Virus record (IMG/VR): IMGVR_UViG_3300037264_001837
Span: 1-53,270 of that record
From: a virus
DNA: 53,270 nucleotides
Direction: 5' to 3' (one strand)
Within the stretch, counting starts at the first letter, position 1. Each line of letters starts with the position of its first letter. A program made the position numbers and the translations under genes. Below are positions 38,050 through 45,994 of this stretch, piece by piece. The notes under the pieces were generated by a model that ran no database searches, had not been told where the DNA came from, and saw only the letters and a list, made by a program, of their open reading frames with translations.

Positions 38050-39102
38050 TCAAGTCCTCCGGATCCGCTTGGAGAGCCCGTCCCACGAGAACCCGGTGAA
38101 CTCCCCGGAGAGGACACGCGCCCATGCGCCCGGGTCCTCGATGTGGCTGCAACCCCATGCCCCGGCCCGATCGAGCTGGCAGCCCATGGCCTTCTGTACG
38201 TCCCGGGTGAGGCACGCGAGCTCGACGACGCGGCCCACCGGTTGGCCGTCGTGGTTGAGCTTCGAGATCCGCGGGCCCGCGTTGAACGTGTGGACGAGGT
38301 GGAGCAGGTCGTCCTCCGAGATCACGTCGCCCTCGACGTCGACGACCGGCACCCCGTCCTTCTCGATCACGGAGAACCAGCCGTAGACGAGCTGCTTCAT
38401 CGGCTCGGCCTTGACGATCTGGACCAGGCTCCCGCGGCCCTTCTCGACGACGCCAGCGCGCCACTCGTCGTCGATCTCCGCGAAGACCTCAGGCCCAAAG
38501 ACCAGCTCGCCCGCGTAGGGTTTAACCTTCTCGAGGTCCACGGCTCCAGCCTCGTAGCTGATCGTGACGTGCGACTGGTAGCCGGGATAGTCCCAGGTCG
38601 CGCCGCCCTCGCGGAACTGGAGATGCCGGGCTTGCAGCTCCGGCGAGCCGAACTTCAGCACGACCGCGCCCTCGGACCCGAGCGGCTCCACCGTCCGATC
38701 GGGGCCTGGGGAGACCACCAACGGACCGGGGTCGGGAGCGAACGCGTGCCACGGCACCACGCCCTTCGAGTAGCAGACGGTGACATGGATCTCGGCCGGG
38801 TCCGTCGTCGTCGGGAATCCCTGCGCCTTGGCCCAGGCCGCGAAGCTCGGCGCGTTCAGCAGCTTGCGCTCGACGTAGAGCGTGCGGGGCGGGAGCTCGA
38901 CGCCGAACGAGCGGGCGAATGCCACGTACCTCGCGTTGACCGGCACGTCCGCGAGCTTCGCGGCTCGCTTGTCCCACTCCGCGGCCGCGACCGCGAAGCG
39001 CGCGCCCGCGTCCGGGAACTCGCGCCGCGCCTTCTCGTCGGCCATGAATCGGTCCAAGAAGTCCTGGCGGTCCTCCGTCGGCCCGGGCTGGGGAAGCGGC
39101 AT
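38050..39102 (-). CDS. XkdF-type prohead protease fused to an N-terminal 2H-phosphoesterase-like domain
   Basis: 350-aa fusion. Residues 1-50 (EFPDAGARFAVAAAEWDKR) form an N-terminal region shared by phage head proteins. Residues about 73-210 hold HVTVC (106-110) and HVTIS (178-182), two HxT motifs of the 2H phosphodiesterase superfamily, with LYVERKLLNAP and FGPEVFAEI as flanking conserved parts. Residues about 225-350 are a XkdF-like serine protease: VYGWFSVIEKDGVPVVDVEGDVISEDDLLHLVHTF, then HDGQPVGRV and EFTGFSWDGL. The 2H domain resembles phage Acb1-type nucleotide-degrading domains (family knowledge; inference). ATG 39102 overlaps the previous stop (TGATG). Confidence 0.75.
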   Translation of the reverse strand: MPLPQPGPTEDRQDFLDRFMADEKARREFPDAGARFAVAAAEWDKRAAKLADVPVNARYVAFARSFGVELPPRTLYVERKLLNAPSFAAWAKAQGFPTTTDPAEIHVTVCYSKGVVPWHAFAPDPGPLVVSPGPDRTVEPLGSEGAVVLKFGSPELQARHLQFREGGATWDYPGYQSHVTISYEAGAVDLEKVKPYAGELVFGPEVFAEIDDEWRAGVVEKGRGSLVQIVKAEPMKQLVYGWFSVIEKDGVPVVDVEGDVISEDDLLHLVHTFNAGPRISKLNHDGQPVGRVVELACLTRDVQKAMGCQLDRAGAWGCSHIEDPGAWARVLSGEFTGFSWDGLSKRIRRT

Positions 39103-39263
39103 CACTGCACCCCCGAGTGGACGATCACCGCGACGCACGGCAGGATGACCAGGACAAGCAGGAGCAGCGCGCAGACCAGCAGCACCGACTTGACCGCGAG
39201 CTCGAAGCCGAGCAGCAGCCGGCGGACCCGAGAGGGTTGGTCCTGATCGAGCGCCACAGTCAT
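39102..39263 (-). CDS. Small single-helix membrane protein in the head module
   Basis: 53-aa protein. A charged lead (ALDQDQPSRVRRLLLGFE) precedes one membrane helix (SVLLVCALLLLVLVILPCVAVIV). It is nested tightly between the Mu F-like gene (overlap ATGA) and the protease (overlap TGATG), so translation is coupled. Possible roles are superinfection exclusion, holin/antiholin or a membrane anchor; none can be proven. Confidence 0.6.
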   Translation of the reverse strand: MTVALDQDQPSRVRRLLLGFELAVKSVLLVCALLLLVLVILPCVAVIVHSGVQ

Positions 39264-40390
39264 TCCCCCAGCCCGCCCCCGAAGATCAGAGCCACGGTGC
39301 ACCGGCAGTTGATCAGATTCACGTTCTCGTCGGCCGGCGAGTCCACGTCTCCGAACGGAGTCCGGAACGGCTGCCCCAAGGGTACACCGTTGGGGTTCAT
39401 GCCCGGGATCGCCGCGTGGGAATCACGCAGGCGCTCGTCGTCGGTGACGATCCAGACCCGTCGCGTGCGCTTACGATCGAGCAGACCCATGCCCTCGGCC
39501 TGGGTCCAGATTTGCTCCTGACCCTCGATCAGCGCCCGGTGCGTCTCGGTCCGCGCGATGTTCTGCGCCCTTCGGTTGAGCAGCGACTCGGAGTAGCGGT
39601 CCACGAGCGCGTCGATGCGGCTCTGCTCGGCCTCGGGATCCGCCATGATCGACCGGGCCCGGGCCATGTCCACGCCGCTGAGCCTTCGCTCCGAGGGCGC
39701 GAGCCCCGGGCCCTCGCCGGTCTCGAGCCACTGGCGAAAGTTGTCGACTGCCTTGACCGAAGTGCTGTCGAGTCCGATGAAGCCGCGGATCTGACGCGCC
39801 GTCTCGATTGGCGGGCGGCCCAGCTCGAAGCTCCGCACGAGCTGGTCCTGGATCGCGTCGATGGACTCGCGGCTGATATTCTTGATCTGGGTCGGCGCGG
39901 TGGTCCGCAGGTACTTGATCGCCTCGGGGTTGCTCAGGTCCAGGTCTCCGACCAGCCTGGCTTCGCGGGGCGGGAGCTGGCGGGAGCCGGAGATGGATCC
40001 CGCGCGCAGCGCCTCGGTCAGGTCGACGATGAAGCTGGGGGCCCCGGGCGCGGTCCCCGAGCCGCGGAGCCGGTCTTCGAGGCTGACGATTCGAGCGATC
40101 TCCCGGCCCGGCGCCCCGACCCGAACCAGCAGGGCTTCGATGCGCCGCACGTCCCGAGTCTCGACGAGCTCGACCAGATCCCGGAGCGGGATCGAACCCC
40201 GCAAGGCGCGCACGGCCTCGGTGAACCGGCGCGCGACCCCGGGCTCGAGCTCCTCGAGTGCCTTGCGCATCTCCCGCGCCGCGCGCTGCTCTTCCCGGGA
40301 CCGGGCCTTCGCCAGCTGGATCGGCGCGCGGGCCTTGCCGATCGCGACCCGCGAGTCGAAGCCGGGGGCCCCGATCAAGACCGGGGCCAC
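39260..40390 (-). CDS. Mu gpF-like / SPP1 gp7-like head morphogenesis protein
   Basis: 376-aa minor head protein of the Mu F family. The diagnostic C-terminal part is RAQNIARTETHRALIEGQEQIW, followed by RRVWIVTDDERLRDSHAAIPG and NLINCRCTVALIF. The first half is a helical region (SREEQRAAREMRKALEELEPG). GTG 40390 has GGGAG at seven bases; TTG 40396 would overlap the portal stop. A long upstream ORF is a shadow. It binds the portal and helps DNA ejection in relatives. Confidence 0.85.
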   Translation of the reverse strand: MAPVLIGAPGFDSRVAIGKARAPIQLAKARSREEQRAAREMRKALEELEPGVARRFTEAVRALRGSIPLRDLVELVETRDVRRIEALLVRVGAPGREIARIVSLEDRLRGSGTAPGAPSFIVDLTEALRAGSISGSRQLPPREARLVGDLDLSNPEAIKYLRTTAPTQIKNISRESIDAIQDQLVRSFELGRPPIETARQIRGFIGLDSTSVKAVDNFRQWLETGEGPGLAPSERRLSGVDMARARSIMADPEAEQSRIDALVDRYSESLLNRRAQNIARTETHRALIEGQEQIWTQAEGMGLLDRKRTRRVWIVTDDERLRDSHAAIPGMNPNGVPLGQPFRTPFGDVDSPADENVNLINCRCTVALIFGGGLGE

Positions 40391-40392
40391 AG

Positions 40393-42012
40393 TCAAGCTC
40401 CCGGGATCGGTGGCGTAGCCGGCGCGGGCGCGGGGGCCGGACTCTGGACGCGGCCAGCCTCGCCGACGATCCCTTCCGCTTGCTCCCGCGTCAACGGGAA
40501 CCCCGTGACCAAGATGCCGACCGCGGAGCTTCGGGGCACCTCGCCGGTCACGACTTGCGCGACCAGGTCCACCATCGCCTGGACCTGCGCGCCGTTGAGC
40601 GCCTGCGCCGGATCCTTGGCGGTCTCCGGTACGGGCAAGCGAGCGCCCTCGATCTGACCGGGCTCGGCCGAAGCGCTCGGTAGGGCAGCGGCCGGCGGGA
40701 CAGCGATCGGGTCCTCGTCTTCCTGCGGGAGCCCAACCACGTCGCGGATCATGGCCTCGGTCGCCTTGCCGCCCGGGATCAGGAACCCGGCCATGGTCAG
40801 CTTCGCGACGGCCTCCGCGAACTGCGCGAGGTCCCGCTGGTCGAGGTCGCCTGGCTCGAACCAGCACGCCTCGGCCAGGTCCCAACCGTTCACCCGATAG
40901 ATCAGCGGGATCAGCACGCGATTGAGCACGGCCGCGACGGCCTTCAGCCAGGCCCCGAGCACAATCCCGAACAGCGAGGTCTTGGAGTCGGCCAACGCGT
41001 AGGAGCCGACCTGCGCCTGGCCCAACATGATGAAATCCGCGAGCATCGTGCGGGCGATCGCGTGGTCGTAGCGCCCGATCACCGCGGTGGTGTCGTGCTG
41101 CCGGCGAGCCATCGTACCGAGCAGCGAGAACTTGACCTGCGGGTTCCCCTTGTCGTCGTAGGTCTGCGGGATCCCGATGCCAGCCTGCTCGTCGAGCTTG
41201 ACCCGCTTGAGCAGCTCCTCCCACGCCGCGACCGTGGCCTTCTGGCCGTCCGTCGCGTCCGGCGTGGCCCAGGCCGCGGGGTACTCCACGGTCGGGATGC
41301 CGGCGAGGTCCCGCTCGATGCCGATCGCTTCGGACTCCTCGACGTGTTTCTTGAAGTACCAGGAGCGGTAGGACCGGCGAAGCGCCGAGACCCCCTCGGG
41401 GTTGTTCTTACGGCTGGTCGTCCGGAAGTGCAGCAGCTTCTCGATCGGCAGGAACACATCGGTCGAGCCCTTGGCGAACGGGTCGCGTTGCCAGGCCCCG
41501 AGCAACCGATCTTGGTCGTCCCACTCCCACCGGTCGATCGTGTCCTGCGCCCGGGGCGACAGCGACCGAATGCCGACCAGCCCGTCCGAGTACTTCGACT
41601 TCCGCGCCGGGTCGGTCTCTTCGGGTCCGACCCGGTACTTGAGCACGATCTCCGAGAGCTCGAAGCCGAACTGCACCATGGTCAGGGCCTCAGCGATGAA
41701 GTCCTCCCAGGTCTCGTCCATGTCCTCGGTCATCGAGCGCACGGCCTCGGCCTGGTCTTTGTGCTCGGGGAGCTCGCTGAAGGGGTTGACCAGCCAGTCC
41801 ACATTGCGCAAGGTCATCTCGACCGCGAAGAGGGTCGCGCCCACGGTCGCGTCGTTGTCCCCCATCTCGCGGTAGGTCTTCATCCCCCGCAGGCCCTGGA
41901 GCTTCTGCAATCGCTCCTCGGAGATGCGACCGCTGTACTTCCGGAGGCCGGTGGTGCCGATCGGTGGGGCTGCCGGATCGAGAGCCTGGGTGGGGGGCGT
42001 AGGATCCGCCAT
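40393..42012 (-). CDS. Portal protein (DUF935, Mu gp29-like)
   Basis: 539-aa portal of the DUF935 type. Features: KTYREMGDNDATVGATLFAVEMTLRNVDWLV (about 45-75), HFRTTSRKNNPEGVSALRRSYRSWYFKKHVEES, and LADFIMLGQAQVGSYALADSKTSLF. The end is a Pro/Ala-rich tail. ATG 42012 is chosen over GTG 42018. Between terminase and Mu F-like genes, as in Mu-type head modules. It forms the DNA entry ring. Confidence 0.92.
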   Translation of the reverse strand: MADPTPPTQALDPAAPPIGTTGLRKYSGRISEERLQKLQGLRGMKTYREMGDNDATVGATLFAVEMTLRNVDWLVNPFSELPEHKDQAEAVRSMTEDMDETWEDFIAEALTMVQFGFELSEIVLKYRVGPEETDPARKSKYSDGLVGIRSLSPRAQDTIDRWEWDDQDRLLGAWQRDPFAKGSTDVFLPIEKLLHFRTTSRKNNPEGVSALRRSYRSWYFKKHVEESEAIGIERDLAGIPTVEYPAAWATPDATDGQKATVAAWEELLKRVKLDEQAGIGIPQTYDDKGNPQVKFSLLGTMARRQHDTTAVIGRYDHAIARTMLADFIMLGQAQVGSYALADSKTSLFGIVLGAWLKAVAAVLNRVLIPLIYRVNGWDLAEACWFEPGDLDQRDLAQFAEAVAKLTMAGFLIPGGKATEAMIRDVVGLPQEDEDPIAVPPAAALPSASAEPGQIEGARLPVPETAKDPAQALNGAQVQAMVDLVAQVVTGEVPRSSAVGILVTGFPLTREQAEGIVGEAGRVQSPAPAPAPATPPIPGA

Positions 42013-42033
42013 GCCCACAGCCTACACCGGCGG

Positions 42034-43503
42034 TCAGGGGACCGGCGCGGGCCGGGTGATGCTCAGCGGCGGGGCTACCGCCGACCCCGACACGGAGCGT
42101 TCCCGGATCCAGCGAAGCACCTGGCTGAGCGCGTCGACCCGGTCCTTTCGCGGCGAGCCCGGGAACGTCGTGACCTCCGCGACGAAGTCCGCGACCCACG
42201 GCGCGGATTCCGGGAGCCAGAGCTTGCCGGCCTGGATCAGCGGTGTCTCGACCTCGAGCCGCGTGACCTTGTCGCGCTGCCCGGGATCAATCGCGATGAC
42301 CGGAAGCCGGGACCCCCGCCGGAGGTACTGGATGATCCCCTGGCCCGAGTCGCGGTCCTCGATCAGGAGCGCGGACGGATTCCAGTGCTCCGCGAGTTCT
42401 CGGACCTTGGGCAGGAGGTCGGGGATCTCGAGCCGCTGAGCGAACACGTCCCAGACCTCGAGCCGGTCCGGGAACTCCGCGATCGTGATGCACGCCTGGT
42501 TCGCGCTCGACTCCTTGGCCTTCGACGCGCAGTCCCAGGACTGGATGATCCGGATCGGATCCGCGCCGCGGGACGTGTAGCGATTCGACAGCCAGGCGCG
42601 CTTGATCATCGCGCCCTCGCGAGGCACCGGGTTCTGCTGATAGATCGACTCCCACGACGCGGGGTCCATGGCTGCCTTCTGCTCGAGCAGGAACTCCAGC
42701 GGCTTGAGCTCCGGGAACAGGGCCTCGCCGCGCTTGCGGTGCGGCTCGTCCTCGATCGCGATCGCGGGGTAGCTCACCACGTCGATCGTCGGATCGTCCG
42801 CGATCATGTGTCCTACGAGGTCCGCGAGGTTCCACCGGGTCATGATGACGATCAGCCCGTAGGCCTTCGAGAAACGCGTCCGGAACACGTCGCGGAACCA
42901 GTCCCATACCCGCGCCTGGATGATCGTGCTGTCCGCGGTCTGGCGGTCCTTGACCGGATCGTCGATCATCCCGAGGTCGAGCGGCTCTCCGGTCAGCGGC
43001 CCCTCGACTGTCGTGTTCCGGAACGAGCCGATCTGACCCACCAACTCAAGGTGCGTCGAGTTGCGACGCGGCTTGCCCGCTTGGGTGACTACGTTCTCAT
43101 CGCAGAGCCGCGTCGCGGGGAACACGCGCCGATAGGTCTCGGAGTCGATCAGGCGCTGGAGCCGGAGGTTCGCCCGGGTGCCGAGGTAGTCGGAGTAGCT
43201 CGCGAAGCCTGAGCGCATCCCGGGGCACCGGCCGAGACACCAGCCGAAGAAGTCCGTCACGATCATCGACTTGCCGTGCTGCGACGGCGCCGTGAGTACC
43301 AGGGCCGGCCGCTCGCCCGCGAGCATGCGCGCGAGGAACCGTTCGAGCCGCTCGGCCGCGTCGCGCTGCCACCAGCCGAGGACGTAGTCCGGATTGACAA
43401 GCCGGAAGAAGTCCCAGTAGTGCCGGCGCGCGAGCTCCTCGTCGACGACCCGCGAGTCGAGCAGCTCAAGGTCGATCCCCGCGCCGCGCTCAGCCCTTGC
43501 CAC
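42034..43503 (-). CDS. Terminase large subunit
   Basis: 489-aa packaging motor. Walker A is TAPSQHGKS (71-79), Walker B LGMIDD (177-182). The C-terminal RNase H-like nuclease has SWDCAS (322-327), IEDRDSG (381-387) and KDRVDA (453-458), giving its acidic cluster. The arrangement fits the phage TerL families with headful packaging as well as others, so the end type cannot be told. GTG 43503 overlaps the TerS end by 14 bases. Confidence 0.95.
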   Translation of the reverse strand: MARAERGAGIDLELLDSRVVDEELARRHYWDFFRLVNPDYVLGWWQRDAAERLERFLARMLAGERPALVLTAPSQHGKSMIVTDFFGWCLGRCPGMRSGFASYSDYLGTRANLRLQRLIDSETYRRVFPATRLCDENVVTQAGKPRRNSTHLELVGQIGSFRNTTVEGPLTGEPLDLGMIDDPVKDRQTADSTIIQARVWDWFRDVFRTRFSKAYGLIVIMTRWNLADLVGHMIADDPTIDVVSYPAIAIEDEPHRKRGEALFPELKPLEFLLEQKAAMDPASWESIYQQNPVPREGAMIKRAWLSNRYTSRGADPIRIIQSWDCASKAKESSANQACITIAEFPDRLEVWDVFAQRLEIPDLLPKVRELAEHWNPSALLIEDRDSGQGIIQYLRRGSRLPVIAIDPGQRDKVTRLEVETPLIQAGKLWLPESAPWVADFVAEVTTFPGSPRKDRVDALSQVLRWIRERSVSGSAVAPPLSITRPAPVP

Positions 43504-44002
43504 GGGGCTTCGTCCGGCCCTGGATCGCGCGCAGGGCGAGCAGGTCTTCGTCCGAGAGCCCGCTCAGGTCCACAGCCACCGGGCGCTCGGGGTTCCCGCT
43601 CAGCTCGAGGTGGTGCCGCTCGCGGTACTCGGGGACGACGCGTCGGGCTTCGAGCTCGACGAGCCGGGGAAAGTAGAGCGTCTTGACGCCAACGATCGCG
43701 CCCTTCTCGATGATCGGCTCCTGCTTCCCCTGCCACGCGTACTCCTGGACCTTGCCGATCGTCTCTTCCTGGAACGCCTCCCAGGCCTCGCGGCACATCG
43801 CGTCGAACTCGGGATCGGCCTTGCGCTTGATCTGCACCGCCCGCTTGGAGCAGCCGACCGACGCGGCCGCGACCCCGGGCCGGCCGTGCTTGCGCATCTC
43901 CACGCAGAAGCGCTCCATGCGCTCGCGGGTCCACCGAACTTGCTTGGCGGTCGTCGGGGGCCCAAGAATGTCTTCGTTCGGGTCAGGCACGCGCCGAGCC
44001 AT
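43490..44002 (-). CDS. Terminase small subunit
   Basis: 170-aa DNA-recognition subunit. An N-terminal helix-turn-helix lies at about 24-72 (RWTRERMERFCVEMRKHGRPGVAAASVGCSKRAVQIKRKADPEFDAMCREAWEAF), a TerS pattern. The C-terminal half has KTLYFPRLVELEARRVVPEYRERHH. The first residues contain EDILGPP, a peptide also present in the two upstream proteins. ATG 44002 is three bases after the Mom-like stop. Confidence 0.87.
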   Translation of the reverse strand: MARRVPDPNEDILGPPTTAKQVRWTRERMERFCVEMRKHGRPGVAAASVGCSKRAVQIKRKADPEFDAMCREAWEAFQEETIGKVQEYAWQGKQEPIIEKGAIVGVKTLYFPRLVELEARRVVPEYRERHHLELSGNPERPVAVDLSGLSDEDLLALRAIQGRTKPRGKG

Positions 44003-44005
44003 GGC

Positions 44006-44818
44006 TCACCCCAGGATGTCGTCGTGGAGCGCCTGGGTCGGAGTTGAACCGCCCTCTCCCACCTGGTCGGTGGGTGCCTCGCCACTAGGCTTCAGGCGCT
44101 CGCCTCGATACATCCTAGCACCCAGCTCGCCAATCCTGGCGAAGGGGATGATGGGCACAGTGAGCCGCTCCTGGACTCCCGCCCGCAGGAACCGGACGTA
44201 GCGGAGTTGAAATCCAGACAGGGGAGCAGCCCCCGCGGCCTTCGCTAGAGCCCCCACGCTCAACGGCGACGTGCCGCAGGTCATGCGGATCTCTTCTCGC
44301 ATACGCGTCGCACGGTTCAGCTCAAGGTTTATCTTGTGCGTCACTCTCCCATCGGGGAAGCGTAGAAGTTGCCGGTTTTTCTTGATCCCCGTGAGGACGA
44401 ATCCCGACGCCCGGTAGATCGTCCCATCTCCACATTGGGCGGCATCGGCGAACGACACTACCCATTCCAGACTCGGGTACTGCTTCGACAAGAGCCTGAA
44501 CGCGACAGCGAGCGCCCGGGACTCGGAGTTCCTAGGGAGCGCATTTGAGAAAGCCATGCGGTTGAGCTCGCAGAAGCCATCCCACTTCGTATCCCGCACC
44601 AACCAAGCCATGAACTCTTTGCGCATCGAGGGGCCGAACTGCATGACCCCCTCGAGCCGCCCGTCCCAGACCACCCCAAGATGAATGTTCGAGTTGTTCA
44701 CGTACCGGCCGCTGTAGTGCAGCTTGGAACAGAGCCGACGCGCCACGTCGGCTCGGATTGGCTCGACCCGCAGCGCCTTGCAATCGCTACTCGGCGAGGA
44801 AAGCGGAACAGATCCCAT
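44006..44818 (-). CDS. Mom-like DNA-modification protein (GNAT-type fold)
   Basis: 270-aa relative of phage Mu Mom, which converts adenine to N6-carbamoylmethyladenine and blocks many restriction enzymes (family knowledge). Matching features are LHYSGR (33-38), HLGVVWDGRLEGVMQFGP (46-63), ELNRMAF (84-90), RNSESRALAVAFRLL (96-110) and SFADAAQCGDGTIYRASGF (122-140). The C-terminus adds about 70 residues ending in DDILG. ATG 44818 overlaps the ParB-like gene by 32 bases. No Com-like translational activator is visible. Substrate chemistry in this phage is inferred. Confidence 0.85.
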   Translation of the reverse strand: MGSVPLSSPSSDCKALRVEPIRADVARRLCSKLHYSGRYVNNSNIHLGVVWDGRLEGVMQFGPSMRKEFMAWLVRDTKWDGFCELNRMAFSNALPRNSESRALAVAFRLLSKQYPSLEWVVSFADAAQCGDGTIYRASGFVLTGIKKNRQLLRFPDGRVTHKINLELNRATRMREEIRMTCGTSPLSVGALAKAAGAAPLSGFQLRYVRFLRAGVQERLTVPIIPFARIGELGARMYRGERLKPSGEAPTDQVGEGGSTPTQALHDDILG

Positions 44819-45545
44819 AGAGCGCGTTCCCGTTCTTGTTCTCGTTGACTTCCGAGACACCGAGCCCCCGCTCGATGGCAAGCCGCAACGCGGATTCAAC
44901 CGAATCTTTCTGCGACGCATGGACGGTGAAACTCATCAGGTGGAAGTCTTTCGTGGGCGCGGCTATCTGCTCTGGGAGCTGACCCCGTAGACCCGCGAGC
45001 GCGTCGGACTGCCGCTGCGCGACCTGCTCGATCTCGACTCCCTGGAACCTGAGCATCGGCGCGATGGCCGCGAGCTGTAGCCGGTGCAGCTCCGCGAACT
45101 TGGCCGCGCTCTCCTCGGTCACGTCGCCGTGGTGCGAGCTCGCGAGCATGACTAGTTCCGCGGCCTCGGTCTCGCTCTCGGCCTGGATCTCCGAGACCGG
45201 GATGCGCGCGGGGATCACGTGGCCTTGCTCTTCCAGCCACTCCAGCGACGGCACGCGCCCCGCGCCGTCGATCACGTAGCGGTGGCCCTCCCACACGAAC
45301 ACCGGGAACGCGAAGCCCTTGCCAGTGCGGTCGAGGATCGCGCCACCCAGGCGCTCGAGGTCCCTGGGCTTGCGGCTCTTGAGCGTGTTGCGCTCGTAGC
45401 CCCGGAGCTCGCCCCAGGGGATCGTAGGCCCGCCAGCGGCCACCCGGACCGTGATGCACGGCCCGTCGCAAGGCGGCTTCGCGACGCACTTTCGCGCGCG
45501 AGAAGGCCCGAGGATGTCGTCGTCCCCCTGCACGCCTCGGCTCAT
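44787..45545 (-). CDS. ParB/sulfiredoxin-fold protein
   Basis: 252-aa protein. The ParB-N/Srx core is WGELRGYERNTLKSRKPRDLERL (44-66), FAFPVFVWEGHRYVIDGAGRV (78-98) and SSHHGDVTEE, as in phage ParB-like proteins near terminases. A C-terminal domain (MSFTVHASQKDSVESALRLAIERG, NENKNGNALYGICSAFL) is a DNA- or ligand-binding domain seen in relatives. It opens with GDDDILGPS. ATG 45545 lies downstream of the 21-bp iteron array. Possible roles are DNA binding in packaging, modification or segregation. Confidence 0.82.
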   Translation of the reverse strand: MSRGVQGDDDILGPSRARKCVAKPPCDGPCITVRVAAGGPTIPWGELRGYERNTLKSRKPRDLERLGGAILDRTGKGFAFPVFVWEGHRYVIDGAGRVPSLEWLEEQGHVIPARIPVSEIQAESETEAAELVMLASSHHGDVTEESAAKFAELHRLQLAAIAPMLRFQGVEIEQVAQRQSDALAGLRGQLPEQIAAPTKDFHLMSFTVHASQKDSVESALRLAIERGLGVSEVNENKNGNALYGICSAFLAE

Positions 45546-45565
45546 CGGTCTGTCTCGCTCTCGGT

Positions 45566-45649
45566 GTTCACGCCGGAGGCCTTCTCGTTCACGGCTCAGG
45601 CCCTGCTGTTCAAGATCTCCGGCCCACCGTTCACGGCCAAGCCTACTGC
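45566..45649. repeat. Array of four 21-bp iterons upstream of the ParB-like gene
   Basis: On the + strand GTTCA-G recurs at 45566, 45587, 45608 and 45629, exactly 21 bp apart. The fuller pattern is GTTCACG..C..AGGCC with variation, best kept in copies 1, 2 and 4. Two helical turns per unit put all copies on one face of the DNA. The minus-strand frames contain stops, so this is not a clean coding repeat. It is the right kind of site for an RHH or ParB-like protein. Confidence 0.65.
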
Positions 45650-45804
45650 TGCGAGCCAGTGAACCCGCCCCGCTCGGGCTGCAGGGGCCCGCTCCGGACC
45701 GTAGGACCCGAGGACCGCGGCGCGAGAGCCCAGAGCAGCAACACGAGCCCCACGACAGCCAACGTGGGGATCAGAGCGGCCTTGAATCGATCCCGGGTCG
45801 TCAC
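45643..45804 (-). CDS. Small membrane protein
   Basis: 53-aa protein with one membrane helix (TLAVVGLVLLLWALA) after a basic lead (TTRDRFKAALIP). GTG 45804 overlaps the RHH stop (GTGA), and its C-terminus (GGFTGSQQ) runs seven bases into the last iteron. It is probably transcribed with the RHH regulator. Function unknown. Confidence 0.6.
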   Translation of the reverse strand: MTTRDRFKAALIPTLAVVGLVLLLWALAPRSSGPTVRSGPLQPERGGFTGSQQ

Positions 45805-45986
45805 GCGAGCGGGTCCAGAACCAGCGGGGCAACCGCCACCCGACGGAGGTACTCGGCCGCGGAGATCCCACGAGCAGCCGCGGCACGGTCGAGGGCCTGC
45901 CGCTCCACGGTCGCGAGCCGGACCGCGACGCAAGGGCTCCCCCGCCCCCGGGGAGTCGTCGGCCTGCCACGTCGCCTCGGATCCAT
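45801..45986 (-). CDS. Ribbon-helix-helix regulator, first gene of the late arm
   Basis: 61-aa RHH protein: basic lead (DPRRRGRPTTPRGRG), DNA-contacting strand CVAVRLAT, then helices VERQALDRAAAARG and SAAEYLRRVAVAPL. ATG 45986 is chosen because a TTGACG / TATATC promoter places the RNA start at about that codon; the upstream frame is open but lacks a good start. It is the best candidate for the switch between early and late transcription and for binding the iterons or its own control region. Confidence 0.7.
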   Translation of the reverse strand: MDPRRRGRPTTPRGRGSPCVAVRLATVERQALDRAAAARGISAAEYLRRVAVAPLVLDPLA

Positions 45987-45994
45987 ACCGCCAG

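Noticed and set aside
37067-38464. 465-aa version of the scaffold-like protein
   Set aside because: Residues before GTG 38047 overlap the protease gene in a shadow frame.
39260-41224. 654-aa version of the Mu F-like protein
   Set aside because: The first ~280 codons read through the portal gene in another frame and have shadow composition; GTG 40390 with GGGAG fits.
41062-43212. 716-aa + strand ORF opposite portal and terminase
   Set aside because: Antisense shadow: no domain, composition of a reversed GC-rich gene.
45546-45642. Tiny minus-strand peptides (12 and 16 codons) within the iterons, the second ending in ATGA with the ParB-like start
   Set aside because: The 21-bp period equals seven codons and produces repeated VN starts, but a stop interrupts the array and no ribosome-binding site is evident; DNA repeats explain it better.
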